Source: Hippopus hippopus (taxonomy: Eukaryota; Mollusca; Bivalvia; Cardiida; Cardiidae). From it: 64,000 nucleotides of DNA. Shown here piece by piece: positions 42,020-49,230 of this stretch (the first letter of the stretch is position 1; every line of letters starts with the position of its first letter). A program made the position numbers and the translations under genes. The notes under the pieces were generated by a model that was not told the DNA's origin, ran no database searches, and saw only the letters and a list, made by a program, of their open reading frames with translations. The stretch is taken from assembly GCA_946811185.2 (NCBI GenBank), contig OX328101.1, forward strand, positions 21,002,122 through 21,066,121, in the 5' to 3' direction.

Positions 42020-42363
42020 TCTTCTCTCCTCGTTCTCAATTCGTCAAGTATGGTAGGAATGAGATAAACTGGGCGTAATAAAATGGGTATAAATGAATGA
42101 AATCGTTGAAGTAAAGTCTTCTTACGGCTAGATGAAACGTTATTTGAGCATAGTGTGCGTAACAATAGTCTCCTTCTTTCGAAATTCTGAACATCTCTTC
42201 TCATTGGATTAATGATTCCGTTAAGGATACGTTTTGCTACCTCGATGATAGCCTTTAGTCGACGATTCGATAAATTCTGCAGTAAATTCTTCCTTTCCGC
42301 CGTGTCGGTCTCTTGTAGGTGTAGTAAATAAGAGAAATGTAAATAAACTGTAGAGTGTTCCAT
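42016..42363 (-). CDS. Small helical basic Polinton protein (paralogue 2)
   Basis: 115 aa from ATG 42363. HFSYLLHLQETDTAERKNLLQNL, RRLKAIIEVAKRILNG, FERRRLLLRTLCSNNVSSSRKKTLLQRF and a hydrophobic end (IPILLRPVYLIPTILDEL) follow the same layout as the product of 39374-39697, so the two genes appear paralogous. Unlike that one, it has the hydrophobic C-terminal stretch, which could be membrane-active; this is speculation. Lies between the probable minor capsid gene and the TBP-like gene. Confidence 0.65.
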   Translation of the reverse strand: MEHSTVYLHFSYLLHLQETDTAERKNLLQNLSNRRLKAIIEVAKRILNGIINPMRRDVQNFERRRLLLRTLCSNNVSSSRKKTLLQRFHSFIPILLRPVYLIPTILDELRTRREE

Positions 42364-42382
42364 GGTTGAATTGTTGAAATAC

Positions 42383-42910
42383 TCATTCCTTCTTACGCGT
42401 ATAGAGTTCGAGTTCAATTAGTGTGGGACAAACAACCTCGTCCTCTTGTTGTGGAGAGGTTACACCCGTTATAACCACTTTCCCCGTATGAAAGCAACAA
42501 AAATGCACACCTTTCCGTTTAAAGTTAAGGGAAGGAAATAACTCTGGTTCGTATACGACATCTCTATCGAAAGACAAACGCTTCAGATCCAAATTCGAAC
42601 TGAGGGTATGGCTCATAGACATGGTTAAAAGTTTTGCGTCCGAAAAATTTACGGGATATCCGCAATTCTGAAGCAGTCTGGCATATTTTCGTATCCGTTT
42701 ATACCCCTCTCTTTTACTCGAAGCTTTACCGTTACAGTTGATAATACCGTTAGAAAACACTAAACAGTTTCCTCCAATTTTTCTGTGCTGCCATATCAAC
42801 CCGGGAAATCGTGCTGGATCATACCGTACATTCGTTATTTTGTAGCAGAGTTGTCTTAAATCAATATGGCAGTTGAGTTGAGCGCTGTAGACCACGTTTG
42901 TGATGATCAT
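42383..42910 (-). CDS. TATA-binding-protein-like (two-lobed TBP fold)
   Basis: 175 aa, intact. Matches the conserved core of eukaryotic TBP along its whole length. Lobe 1 (residues 2-90) has IITNVVYSAQLNCHIDLRQL, RYDPARFPGLIW, LVFSNGIINCNG and KYARLLQNCGYPVNF. Lobe 2 (about 93-170) has MSMSHTLSSNLDLKRLSF, YEPELFPSLNFKR, CCFHTGKVVITG. The four phenylalanines that wedge into the TATA minor groove in TBP have counterparts here at F35, F52, F125 and F140. There is no N-terminal extension. It should bind TATA-like DNA in the nucleus and recruit general transcription factors, or compete with host TBP; that is inference. A TATATAAGG box lies about 52-60 bp upstream of its ATG. TBP is not, to my knowledge, a standard Polinton gene. 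Confidence 0.9.
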   Translation of the reverse strand: MIITNVVYSAQLNCHIDLRQLCYKITNVRYDPARFPGLIWQHRKIGGNCLVFSNGIINCNGKASSKREGYKRIRKYARLLQNCGYPVNFSDAKLLTMSMSHTLSSNLDLKRLSFDRDVVYEPELFPSLNFKRKGVHFCCFHTGKVVITGVTSPQQEDEVVCPTLIELELYTRKKE

Positions 42911-42960
42911 GATCGTTTGACTGTCTACACATAAATGATTGAATATTGCTAGTTTTCATT

Positions 42961-42970
42961 CCTTATATAG
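42961..42970 (-). promoter_or_regulatory. TATA box of the TBP-like gene
   Basis: Minus-strand CTATATAAGG, about 52-60 bp before the ATG at 42910. The SINE begins directly beyond it. A second TATA-like sequence, ACATATAAAGGG, lies on the other side of the SINE (about 43310-43321) and may be the duplicated target. Confidence 0.6.
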
Positions 42971-43307
42971 CGAGCTCCGTTAGGTTAGTCGATAGAGTGC
43001 TGGACTTCAATGCACGAGGTCAAGCGTTCGATCCCTGACTACCACCCCTTGGCTCGATCTATTTTTTTTTTTTTTTTCTTTAAATTGATGATAGTCACTG
43101 CGCCAGGATTCATTCCTCTCCCACCACTGACCATTGTTTTGACGTTAATCATGTGGGAAAACACCCAGTGGCTTGGAAAGAAAATTGCGCGAAGTACTTG
43201 CAAAAGAAACTCGAGGAACGCGCGGATAGCTGTACTGTCCGCCGTGATATAATTAAGATAATGTTGAAAACGGCGTAAAACACCACACAATCGAGCAATC
43301 AATTCAA
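42970..43307 (+). mobile_element. tRNA-derived SINE inside the Polinton
   Basis: The head has an A-box-like TTAGGTTAGTCGATAGAG and a B box GCGTTCGATCCC. It is followed by a poly-T run (43060-43078), the shared core GATAGTCACTGCG...CAGTGGCTTGGAAAGAAAA, and the end GATATAATTAAGATAATGTT...AAAACACCACACAATC with ATC-type repeats. Same family as 46697-47003 and 61987-62314. Flanking CCTTATAT and CCTTTATAT may be an imperfect target duplication. Inserted between the TBP-like gene and the integrase 3' end. Confidence 0.85.
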
Positions 43308-43329
43308 CCCTTTATATGTAATCAATTGT

Positions 43330-44529
43330 TTACGAGTATTGCGTAATATCAGTTTCCGGTATCCAGCTGTCATACTTTTTTGGCCAGTGTAACCATCGCA
43401 CCAGGACTTCCCGCTTTTTATTGCGTGTCCTTCTTTTCAATATTTTTTCGATGCTAAATGCGGTACCTTCGTCAACATTTATAGCTTGCAATTCTTGCTC
43501 GTAAAATGTACCGTCGATTTCGTCATTGTCCCAGTCTACTAAGGTGTAAACTGGAATTCCTTGTCTTTTAAAGCGTGATTTGATTTTGAAGATCTACCCT
43601 GTCCATCTTTGCGAGTATTCTCTGTCAAATACGGACCTGATGTGCGACAATCGTACAGTCTGACCGATTTTATATTTCATTTTTTTGATAACGGGCTGTT
43701 CCCGCTTACTTCCCTTGGTTCTAATGAGATACTGTTGAAGACGGCTTTCCCCCTCATTTTCCATGGAAATTGCTGCTGGATTTTCTCCGAGACTCCTATG
43801 AGAAGTATGATTGTAACTATGTACAACATCCTGTAAAATGTCAATGTACCGACGGGTTCTATTCTTGAGCAGGTATCGAAAAATCTTGTGTTTTATGGTT
43901 TTAATGACTCTTTCGGCGTATTTCGCCTTTGTTTCCGTGTTATACGCGTACAGGTGATGTATGTTTTGACTTTTTAAATATGTATTTACTTCTTTGCTTC
44001 TAAATTCCATTCCTCGGTCCGTACGAATTGTTTTTGGTTTTTTGGGGCCTGTCAGTATACGTTTCAAGACCGTGACTAAATCAGCGCCTCGCTTACTCTT
44101 AACGGGTTGAGCATAAAGAAAACGAGAAAAGACATCGATAGCAATCAAAATATATTTCACACCTTCGTTATGCTTCTGTAAATTGACCATATCCATAAGA
44201 TCTATATCCCATTGACTATCAACCCCCTCAACGATCACTCTGGATCGTATAAATCGGCGTCTAGCCCCCCTCGTAAGCGAATAGGACTCTTGATCCTGTA
44301 GCCATTTTCGTATTCGATGTCTACCAATGTTGTATTTACCCTGTGCTTTTACATACTGGTACAATTTCTCGGGGGCCGCTAAAACTAGCAGGATTATTGG
44401 AATCAAAATAAATAGAAGACAAGTATGTTTTCCAGTCATCCATGTTTTAATCAAATATACATAATTTACATTCTTACAAAATATAGTATTACAACAAAAC
44501 TGAATACAAAGGTCTAATTTGGTATGCAT
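43330..44529 (-). pseudogene. INT: Polinton integrase with nonsense codon before chromodomain
   Basis: Retroviral-type DDE integrase that inserts the element with a 6-bp duplication. Core: EGVDSQWDIDLMDMVNL (first Asp), KTIRTDRGMEFRSKEV (second Asp) and NTETKAKYAERVIKTIKHKI (Glu). HSYNHTSHRSLGENPAA follows, as in other Polinton integrases. A TAG at 43594-43596 stops the frame after YSQRWTG. The same frame then continues to the TAA at 43330-43332 and encodes a chromodomain-like end (RREVLVRWLHW... region, KKYDSWIPETDI). So one nonsense change removes the chromodomain. The N-terminus is unclear: from ATG 44529 it begins with hydrophobic sequence (CLLFILIPIILLVLAAP) not typical for the family, so the true start may be internal or altered. 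Confidence 0.9.
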
Positions 44530-44640
44530 ATAAAAAAGTGAGAAATCGTTCCATTTCGATTTCTATTTCTGTTTTTATATGTCTATAATGTATCCATTCA
44601 CCAATCAATACAATCATCATATGCACAAGTCCAAACATGA

Positions 44641-45129
44641 TCACCAGTTATTTATAAACTCGTTCGGGTTACACTCTGTACACTGAAGGGCTCCTAATTG
44701 GTTCATATGATCACTCTGCAGGTAACAGGGTATCACACCGTCCAATTCGGGTAAAGTTTTTCCAGTGTTTGGCATAAGTTCTTTTAATCGTTCGTATTCT
44801 TTTGGTCTCAAGCAAATGCCTTTTTTGGTCGGCACTACTTCTTCATTCGGTTTCCAATATTGTCTAATATCTACGCAAACGCTGCTTTCGCCAATACTGC
44901 AATGCACGTTGCCCCCGATGTGATATCCGTATGATACCTTATTTTCGAGGGCTTTGTCAACGTACTCTATTTGATTTACCAGGTTCTTCCAACGCATCAG
45001 AGTTAAGCTTATGCCTTTTTTGGTGGGTTTGTCATCTTTCCACTCCCTAATATCGACTCTCAATTCACCTCTCCATTCGTTCACTTGTACGTAGCGTTCG
45101 TTACCGAGACTGAATTTTTCTCTTATCAT
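44641..45129 (-). CDS. Tandem PC4/Sub1-like single-stranded-DNA-binding protein
   Basis: 162 aa, intact. Two consecutive PC4-type modules: residues about 11-60 (RYVQVNEWRGELRVDIREW ... KKGISLTLMRWKNLV) and about 75-125 (VHCSIGESSVCVDIRQYW ... KKGICLRPKEYERLK). PC4/p15 binds single-stranded DNA and assists RNA polymerase II initiation. The VDIREYW and KKGISL signatures of that family are present twice. The C-terminal 35 residues have a Cys pair (ALQCTECNP). In a protein-primed replicon such a protein could coat displaced strands, or act with the TBP-like protein at promoters; both are inference. A CTATATAA box lies about 55-60 bp upstream of its ATG. Confidence 0.85.
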   Translation of the reverse strand: MIREKFSLGNERYVQVNEWRGELRVDIREWKDDKPTKKGISLTLMRWKNLVNQIEYVDKALENKVSYGYHIGGNVHCSIGESSVCVDIRQYWKPNEEVVPTKKGICLRPKEYERLKELMPNTGKTLPELDGVIPCYLQSDHMNQLGALQCTECNPNEFINNW

Positions 45130-45180
45130 GTTGTTCGTTCGAGTGTCAAAACTCTAATGACTTCTACACACATACTACGG

Positions 45181-45190
45181 AGTTATATAG
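45181..45190 (-). promoter_or_regulatory. TATA box of the tandem-PC4 gene
   Basis: Minus-strand CTATATAACT, about 54-61 bp upstream of ATG 45129. The spacing matches the boxes of the TBP-like and 110-aa genes. Confidence 0.6.
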
Positions 45191-45212
45191 TCATAAAGTT
45201 TCTTCTGATTGG

Positions 45213-45545
45213 TCAGTTTTTTTTCTTACATCTGAACGTGTATAAACAAGTACGCTTTGCGACAGGGTAAGCTGTTACTACGAAGATTCTGTATTTGGTC
45301 CTGGAATAAACTACTTTAACTGTACGACTCGGTTGCTTTTTGTGTCCCAATAAACCAATGTTGTACATAAATGTCTTTGTAGCTTCGAAACGTTTTCCAA
45401 TTTTCGTACAGGCGTCGGGTTTTTCCAAACATCTTTCTACCGATTCGTACATGGTGCCTTTATCAAACAACACAGAAGCCTGAGAATGACTTGCATTCAA
45501 ATGCTCGTCAACCGTATGGGTAGAAAGTTTGAAGTCGATTTTCAT
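45213..45545 (-). CDS. 110-aa protein resembling polymorphic-toxin RNase domains
   Basis: Intact. Layout: an early His pair (THTVDEH), ASVLFDKGTMYESVERCLEKPD, then a basic, beta-rich end with SRTVKVVYSRTKYRIFVVTAYPV. An N-terminal His segment, a helix ending L..P, and a final VVTAYP strand are what I know from the small RNase toxin domains of bacterial polymorphic toxin and CDI systems (barnase-EndoU-colicin/RelE-like and CdiA RNase-A-like groups), where the C-terminal Thr and Tyr contribute to the active site. Similarity is by pattern only. No signal peptide and no obvious immunity partner beside it. The ATG is at the inner edge of the TIR and its TATA box is inside the TIR. It could instead be an uncharacterised Polinton early protein. 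Confidence 0.5.
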   Translation of the reverse strand: MKIDFKLSTHTVDEHLNASHSQASVLFDKGTMYESVERCLEKPDACTKIGKRFEATKTFMYNIGLLGHKKQPSRTVKVVYSRTKYRIFVVTAYPVAKRTCLYTFRCKKKN

Positions 45546-46057
45546 GTCGAAAGGTTATACTCTCAGTAATTGTGTACAGACATCGCAGCAATATTTATAT
45601 AACGCAAATAAACAACAAATAGAGACTTGACCGGACACGTTTGAACGAGATTAAACGTGCTGTTCACATCCTGCGAAATGATCTTGATCTACTCTTTAAT
45701 TTTCAATTCGACATCAATAACCGAAATATTGCTGTTCCATCAAAGTTTTGATTTGGGAATTAAAATATCTCCTTAGCGTGTTCTATGCAGTCTGATCTTG
45801 ATCTACACTGTCCTTAACAAATACCTCCTTAGCGTGTTCTGCGCAGTCTGATCTTGATCTTGAAGTTTCTGAATTATGTATATACGTTGTCTTCACTCAA
45901 ATCACTCTTCAAACAGCCTTCAAGTACCTGTAAACATCGTTAGGCGGATTTAGTACCACTGACTAATATTTGAAAAGCACTTAAAGATGACTGACGCTAT
46001 CAAACACAGTGTGAAAGAAGGAAAAATTGGTGACGCCCAAGAAACCATTATACTACT
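45542..46057. repeat. Polinton right terminal inverted repeat (516 bp)
   Basis: Inverted partner of 31162-31677. The inner boundary falls on the ATG of the leftward 110-aa gene (45543-45545), so the whole promoter of that gene is TIR sequence and is duplicated at the other end of the element. Confidence 0.95.
45591..45602 (-). promoter_or_regulatory. TIR-borne TATA box
   Basis: Minus-strand TTATATAAATAT, about 46-57 bp upstream of ATG 45545. Because it lies in the TIR the same inward-facing box exists at about 31620-31631, where no gene follows closely. Confidence 0.6.
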
Positions 46058-46063
46058 TACGTT
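46058..46063 (+). repeat. Polinton target site duplication, right (TACGTT)
   Basis: Identical to 31156-31161. Confidence 0.95.
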
Positions 46064-46386
46064 TATTGTCGTCTGCAAGTGCTTTCAATTTGGACCAGTC
46101 TAAAATTTTGTCGTTTGGTAAAGGGTTAAAAGATAAAAGTGTGCAGGAAACCTGCGATTTTGCAACGTTCTGGGTGATGAAAGTGTGTACAGTAGTCTCG
46201 CCGGTTGGGACTGTACCCTGAATGTCGAAAGCAACTTACAAATAAGAGCAAATAGTGAAGTCTTATTAGTTTCCCCACAATATAACATTCTATTTTCTAC
46301 TAAAACAAAGATCATATCTAATCCATGCACTAGGGAATGTATGCTATATTTAATTATGATAATCTACACTCCCCGTTGTATGTGAA

Positions 46387-46455
46387 TTCAATGGCCTAAT
46401 GGGTAAGGCACCTGTCTCCGTAGAAGGAATTGGGGGGTTCAAATCCTATTTTAGA
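46387..46455 (+). other. tRNA-Arg-like sequence (pseudogene or SINE head)
   Basis: ATGGCCTAATGGGTAAGGCA matches the D-arm/A-box region of arginine tRNAs and GGGGGGTTCAAATCC the T-arm/B box. The loop CTCCGTA would carry anticodon CCG. The acceptor ends do not pair and the anticodon stem has a mismatch, so this is not a functional tRNA gene. Confidence 0.45.
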
Positions 46456-46696
46456 AAAAATTCTTCACCTAGGCATTTACTCCACTATCTTCACTTTTTT
46501 TTAATATTCATGTAGTCAGAAATTTAATATATATCAAGAACTATGGCCTTTGACTTCAATAAATACGTCATACGCGCCTTTGACTTCAAGTGTCAGTGAC
46601 TTCGCAGAAGGGTCTTAAGAAGAAAAAAAAAGAGAAAATGGCTTTTTCAGTTTTTTTTCCCATAATTTAATACGACTACATGTGTAAAGCATAATC

Positions 46697-47003
46697 TGCC
46701 AAGCCCCGGTATCTCAGTCGGTAGTGTACAAGACTTGAGAACAGAGGTCACTGGTTTGCGCAGCTCGGCCAATGTCTTCCTAAGGATTGATGATAGTCAT
46801 TGTGACAGGATTCATTCCTCTCTCTTTGCTGATCATTGTTTTGATGATGGTTCTGTGGGAAAGCAGCCAGTGGCTTGGAAAGAATATTGTGGGGAGTACT
46901 GGTAACAAAAATTACAGGAAAGCATGGATAGGTGCACTGGCCGCCGTGATAAAACTGAAATAATGGTGATAAAGATGTAAAACACCACACAACCATACAA
47001 CTA
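46697..47003 (+). mobile_element. tRNA-derived SINE
   Basis: GCCCCGGTATCTCAGTCGGT (A box), a degraded B box (ACTGGTTTGCGC), the core GATAGTCATTGTGACAGGAT and CAGTGGCTTGGAAAGAATAT, and a 3' end GATAAAACTGAAATAATGGT...AACACCACACAACC. Same family as the SINEs at 42970 and 61987. Sits inside the right half of the Harbinger-like element. Confidence 0.85.
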
Positions 47004-47480
47004 GAACTTAATCTGTGTATTCCTTTCATAAACTTTTGTCTTTCTTCCACAAACAAATCAAACCTATACTTAACCAGCTATTTTTAGATTTACCAAACCC
47101 CATTTCACCTTACATTTAGGATATATACTTACAGAAGAGGAAAATGTGCTGTTTTCAGCAGCATCAAAAACATAATAGGTTGATATGCAATCAACTTTTA
47201 CAAGCAATTTCTCCTTTTTGAAGCTATCAGCTTCAGGGGCATAAAAAGTTGTTTTAGCTCCAGTTGAAGAGTGAAAACTTCAAAAGAGAACTGCATGATG
47301 GGATATATTTGTCTGGTTAAATGTTGGTTAATTTAACCATTCTGGTTAAGTAACCAATTTGGTTATCTGTTTTATACAAGTGTTTAACCAGTTTAGTTAG
47401 TTAACCAAACTGGTTAAAAGTTAACCCAGGGTTAGAGTTTAACCCTGGGTTAGTTTAACCAACGTTTATACAATTGGGTG
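47004..47480. other. Right arm of the Harbinger-like element
   Basis: No gene. The final 160 bp (47320-47480) are dense in GGTTAA/TTAACC steps and include the TTAACCCAGGGTTA palindrome before the terminal repeat. It mirrors 30303-30450 in composition. Confidence 0.6.
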
Positions 47481-47517
47481 CAGGTCACAATTTTCATTTT
47501 CCCCATTGTGACCTGCC
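47480..47517. repeat. Hairpin next to the Harbinger right end
   Basis: GCAGGTCACAAT and ATTGTGACCTGC form a perfect 12-bp stem with a 13-nt loop. It starts at the last base of the Harbinger-like element and includes its right CAG duplication. Confidence 0.6.
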
Positions 47518-47667
47518 AATTACCTAAGGTTACGTCCGCCGAGGTGTGAAACAAGCTATTACCACACATTCCGGTGCAAGTTAGTGTGGTCCAAACACAT
47601 GTACATGATGTACACCATTACCTTAGCTAAGAGCAATCGCTATACGTCTTCCAGTATTTATTGCACA

Positions 47668-49230
47668 CGCTTGTTGAGAATGGCTGAAAAGGACATATCC
47701 CATATTTCAGATGAGAATGAACTAGAATATTGCCTCAGACAGGTAGTCCAGCCAGGGTACACTTTTGAATATACCCCTAGATCGTCAAGACAAGAGTTAA
47801 AAACATGACCATGTTCAGTTTGGCACTCCAACACCTGTACGTTCGGCCTTGCGTGATTCTTTGCCCCCTCCTACTCTAACGCCTGCGGGTCAGCTAGGTG
47901 ACATGGCTGCGAAAAGAGGAGATAGGTGGACGACCCGCTTAGATTTGGCTGCAGGAAAGAGAACTACAGATCAGTCTGATACAGACACACATCCTCAGGA
48001 CCAGACTTATGTAGACTACCATCCACTAGTAGATCCCTCCTCCTCTTAATTGTGTTCCAAGTCAGCAATTCTTTGACCATCCAGTTGACACGCATCCTCC
48101 GGACCAGACCGATGTAGACTGTCATCCACCAAGTAGACCCCCTCCTCCTTTCAGTTATGTTCCAAGTCAGCAATTCTTTGACCATCCAGTTGACACGCAT
48201 CCTCCGGACCAGACCGATGTAGACTGTCATCCACCAAGTAGACCCCCTCCTCCTTTCAGTTATGTTCCAAGTCAGCAATTCTTTGACCATCCCTACCGTC
48301 GATCTTCAGCATCTGGTCATAATTACCCTCTACACTCTCATGACCAGTCCCCTATTTTAGATCAGCCGCCTTACACAACACGACAGTCTCACCCGCCTAG
48401 TCCTTATCAACAAACCCCTGCTTACGCTTTTCCCCTTGGAACCCAAAGGATTCCAAGGATTTCACAATTTTCTGGCGAGCAGAGGAAAGAGGACGTTGAC
48501 TTCGAAGTATGGAACTACGAGGTAAACTGTTTACTGAGATCTGGGTTGTATTCAGAGTTTGTTTTACTTGAGTCAATAAGATCGAGACTGCGCGGAAAGG
48601 CTCATTCAGTTCTTTTGTTTCTGGGAGAAAAGGCTACAGTGAGTTCTATAATGAGTGAAATGCAGGCTATCTATGGTAATGCTGCCAGCTCTGAGAAGTT
48701 AAAGGAGCAATTTTATTCTGCATCGCAGAAGGATGGGGAATCTATTGTTGACTACAGTTTGAGACTTGACCGCCTGCTTAGCTCTCAAATTAATATTTCT
48801 CAAGAGGAGAAAAACGAGATGTTGTGCAACAAACTTTGGTCTGGGCTTTGCAACGAAGATTAAAAAAATGCAACCCGGTACAAGTTTGAAGGCACTAAGG
48901 AATATTCATCCTTACGCAGAGAGCTAAGACAAGTGGAGCTGGAGATGGGTAGTACTAAATCAAAGAAGGAGATGTCTGTTTCTGTAGAAAACGATTCACT
49001 TAAGGGTAAGGTTGATAAACTAGTTGAACTTGTCACATCATTAACTAGTAGAATTTCCTCCCTGGAAAATAACGTGGAAGCCTTGAAAAATTCTAGGTCT
49101 AAGTGGAAAGGTTCTAAGGACAAATCAAACGTATTAGGTTCTGCAGGGTCGTCTGCTCCCCAGAAATCTGTGCAGCCAAACAAGCCACTTCCTATTGCCC
49201 AATCCCCATCTTCAAACCCTTTAAACTCCT
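47668..49230 (+). pseudogene. gypsy 2 gag with proline-rich tandem repeats
   Basis: The start MAEKDISHISDENELEYCLRQ (47668) breaks by frameshift near 47805. A proline-rich region follows with a 105-bp (35-codon) unit beginning GTTCCAAGTCAGC at 48054, 48159 and 48264 and a partial earlier copy near 47985. The gag core is 48480-48863 (RSRLRGKAHSVLLFLGEKATV, QFYSASQKDGESIVDYSLRL). A stop at about 48861 precedes the next frame, which encodes a coiled-coil, Ser/Lys-rich tail (48933-49230). No zinc knuckle was seen. Confidence 0.75.

Larger units (their letters stand above)
31162..46057. mobile_element. Complete Polinton/Maverick, 14,896 bp
   Basis: Self-synthesising virus-like DNA element. The perfect 6-bp duplication TACGTT flanks it (31156-31161 and 46058-46063). 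It begins AGTAGTATAATGG and ends with the complement, the AG...CT ends usual for Polintons. TIRs are 516 bp. Gene set: protein-primed polymerase B, membrane protein, packaging ATPase and two small proteins rightward (32873-39888); major capsid, coiled-coil basic, minor-capsid-like, small paralogue, TBP-like, integrase, tandem PC4 and RNase-like proteins leftward (45545-39989). The two gene blocks converge at 39.9 kb. A SINE is inserted at about 42970-43307. Capsid and integrase genes each have one lesion, so this copy is probably defective although its ends look recent. Confidence 0.95.
31005..46125. mobile_element. piggyBac-like hairpin MITE interrupted by the Polinton
   Basis: TTAA flanks it at 31001-31004 and 46126-46129. 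The ends are CCCTCTACCAAACAAC on the left and, inverted, CCCTTTACCAAACGAC on the right. Without the Polinton it would be 219 bp. The left part (31005-31161) contains a hairpin of about 67 bp (31056-31122; arms GAAAACATTGCGGGAAAAGG and its near-complement). The right part (46064-46125) carries the conserved TCGTCTGCAAGTGCTTTC arm. This is the best-preserved member of the dispersed family and shows the TTAA/CCYT pattern of piggyBac derivatives. Confidence 0.8.
30303..47480 (+). mobile_element. Harbinger-like DNA transposon, split by nested elements
   Basis: The terminal inverted repeat CACCCRATTGTATAAACG continues to about 28 bp (GTTGGTTAAA) at 30303 and, reversed, ends at 47480. CAG flanks both sides (30300-30302 and 47481-47483), matching the 3-bp duplication of PIF/Harbinger elements. 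Both subterminal regions are rich in GGTTAA/TTAACC. A decayed transposase N-terminal half lies at 30466-31000. Everything from 31001 to 46129 was inserted later. The right half (46130-47480) also took up a SINE, and I cannot recognise the transposase C-terminus there. Confidence 0.75.

Noticed and set aside
46387..46455. Functional tRNA-Arg gene
   Set aside because: A- and B-box-like segments are present but the acceptor stem does not pair and the anticodon stem is mismatched; kept only as a tRNA-like relic.
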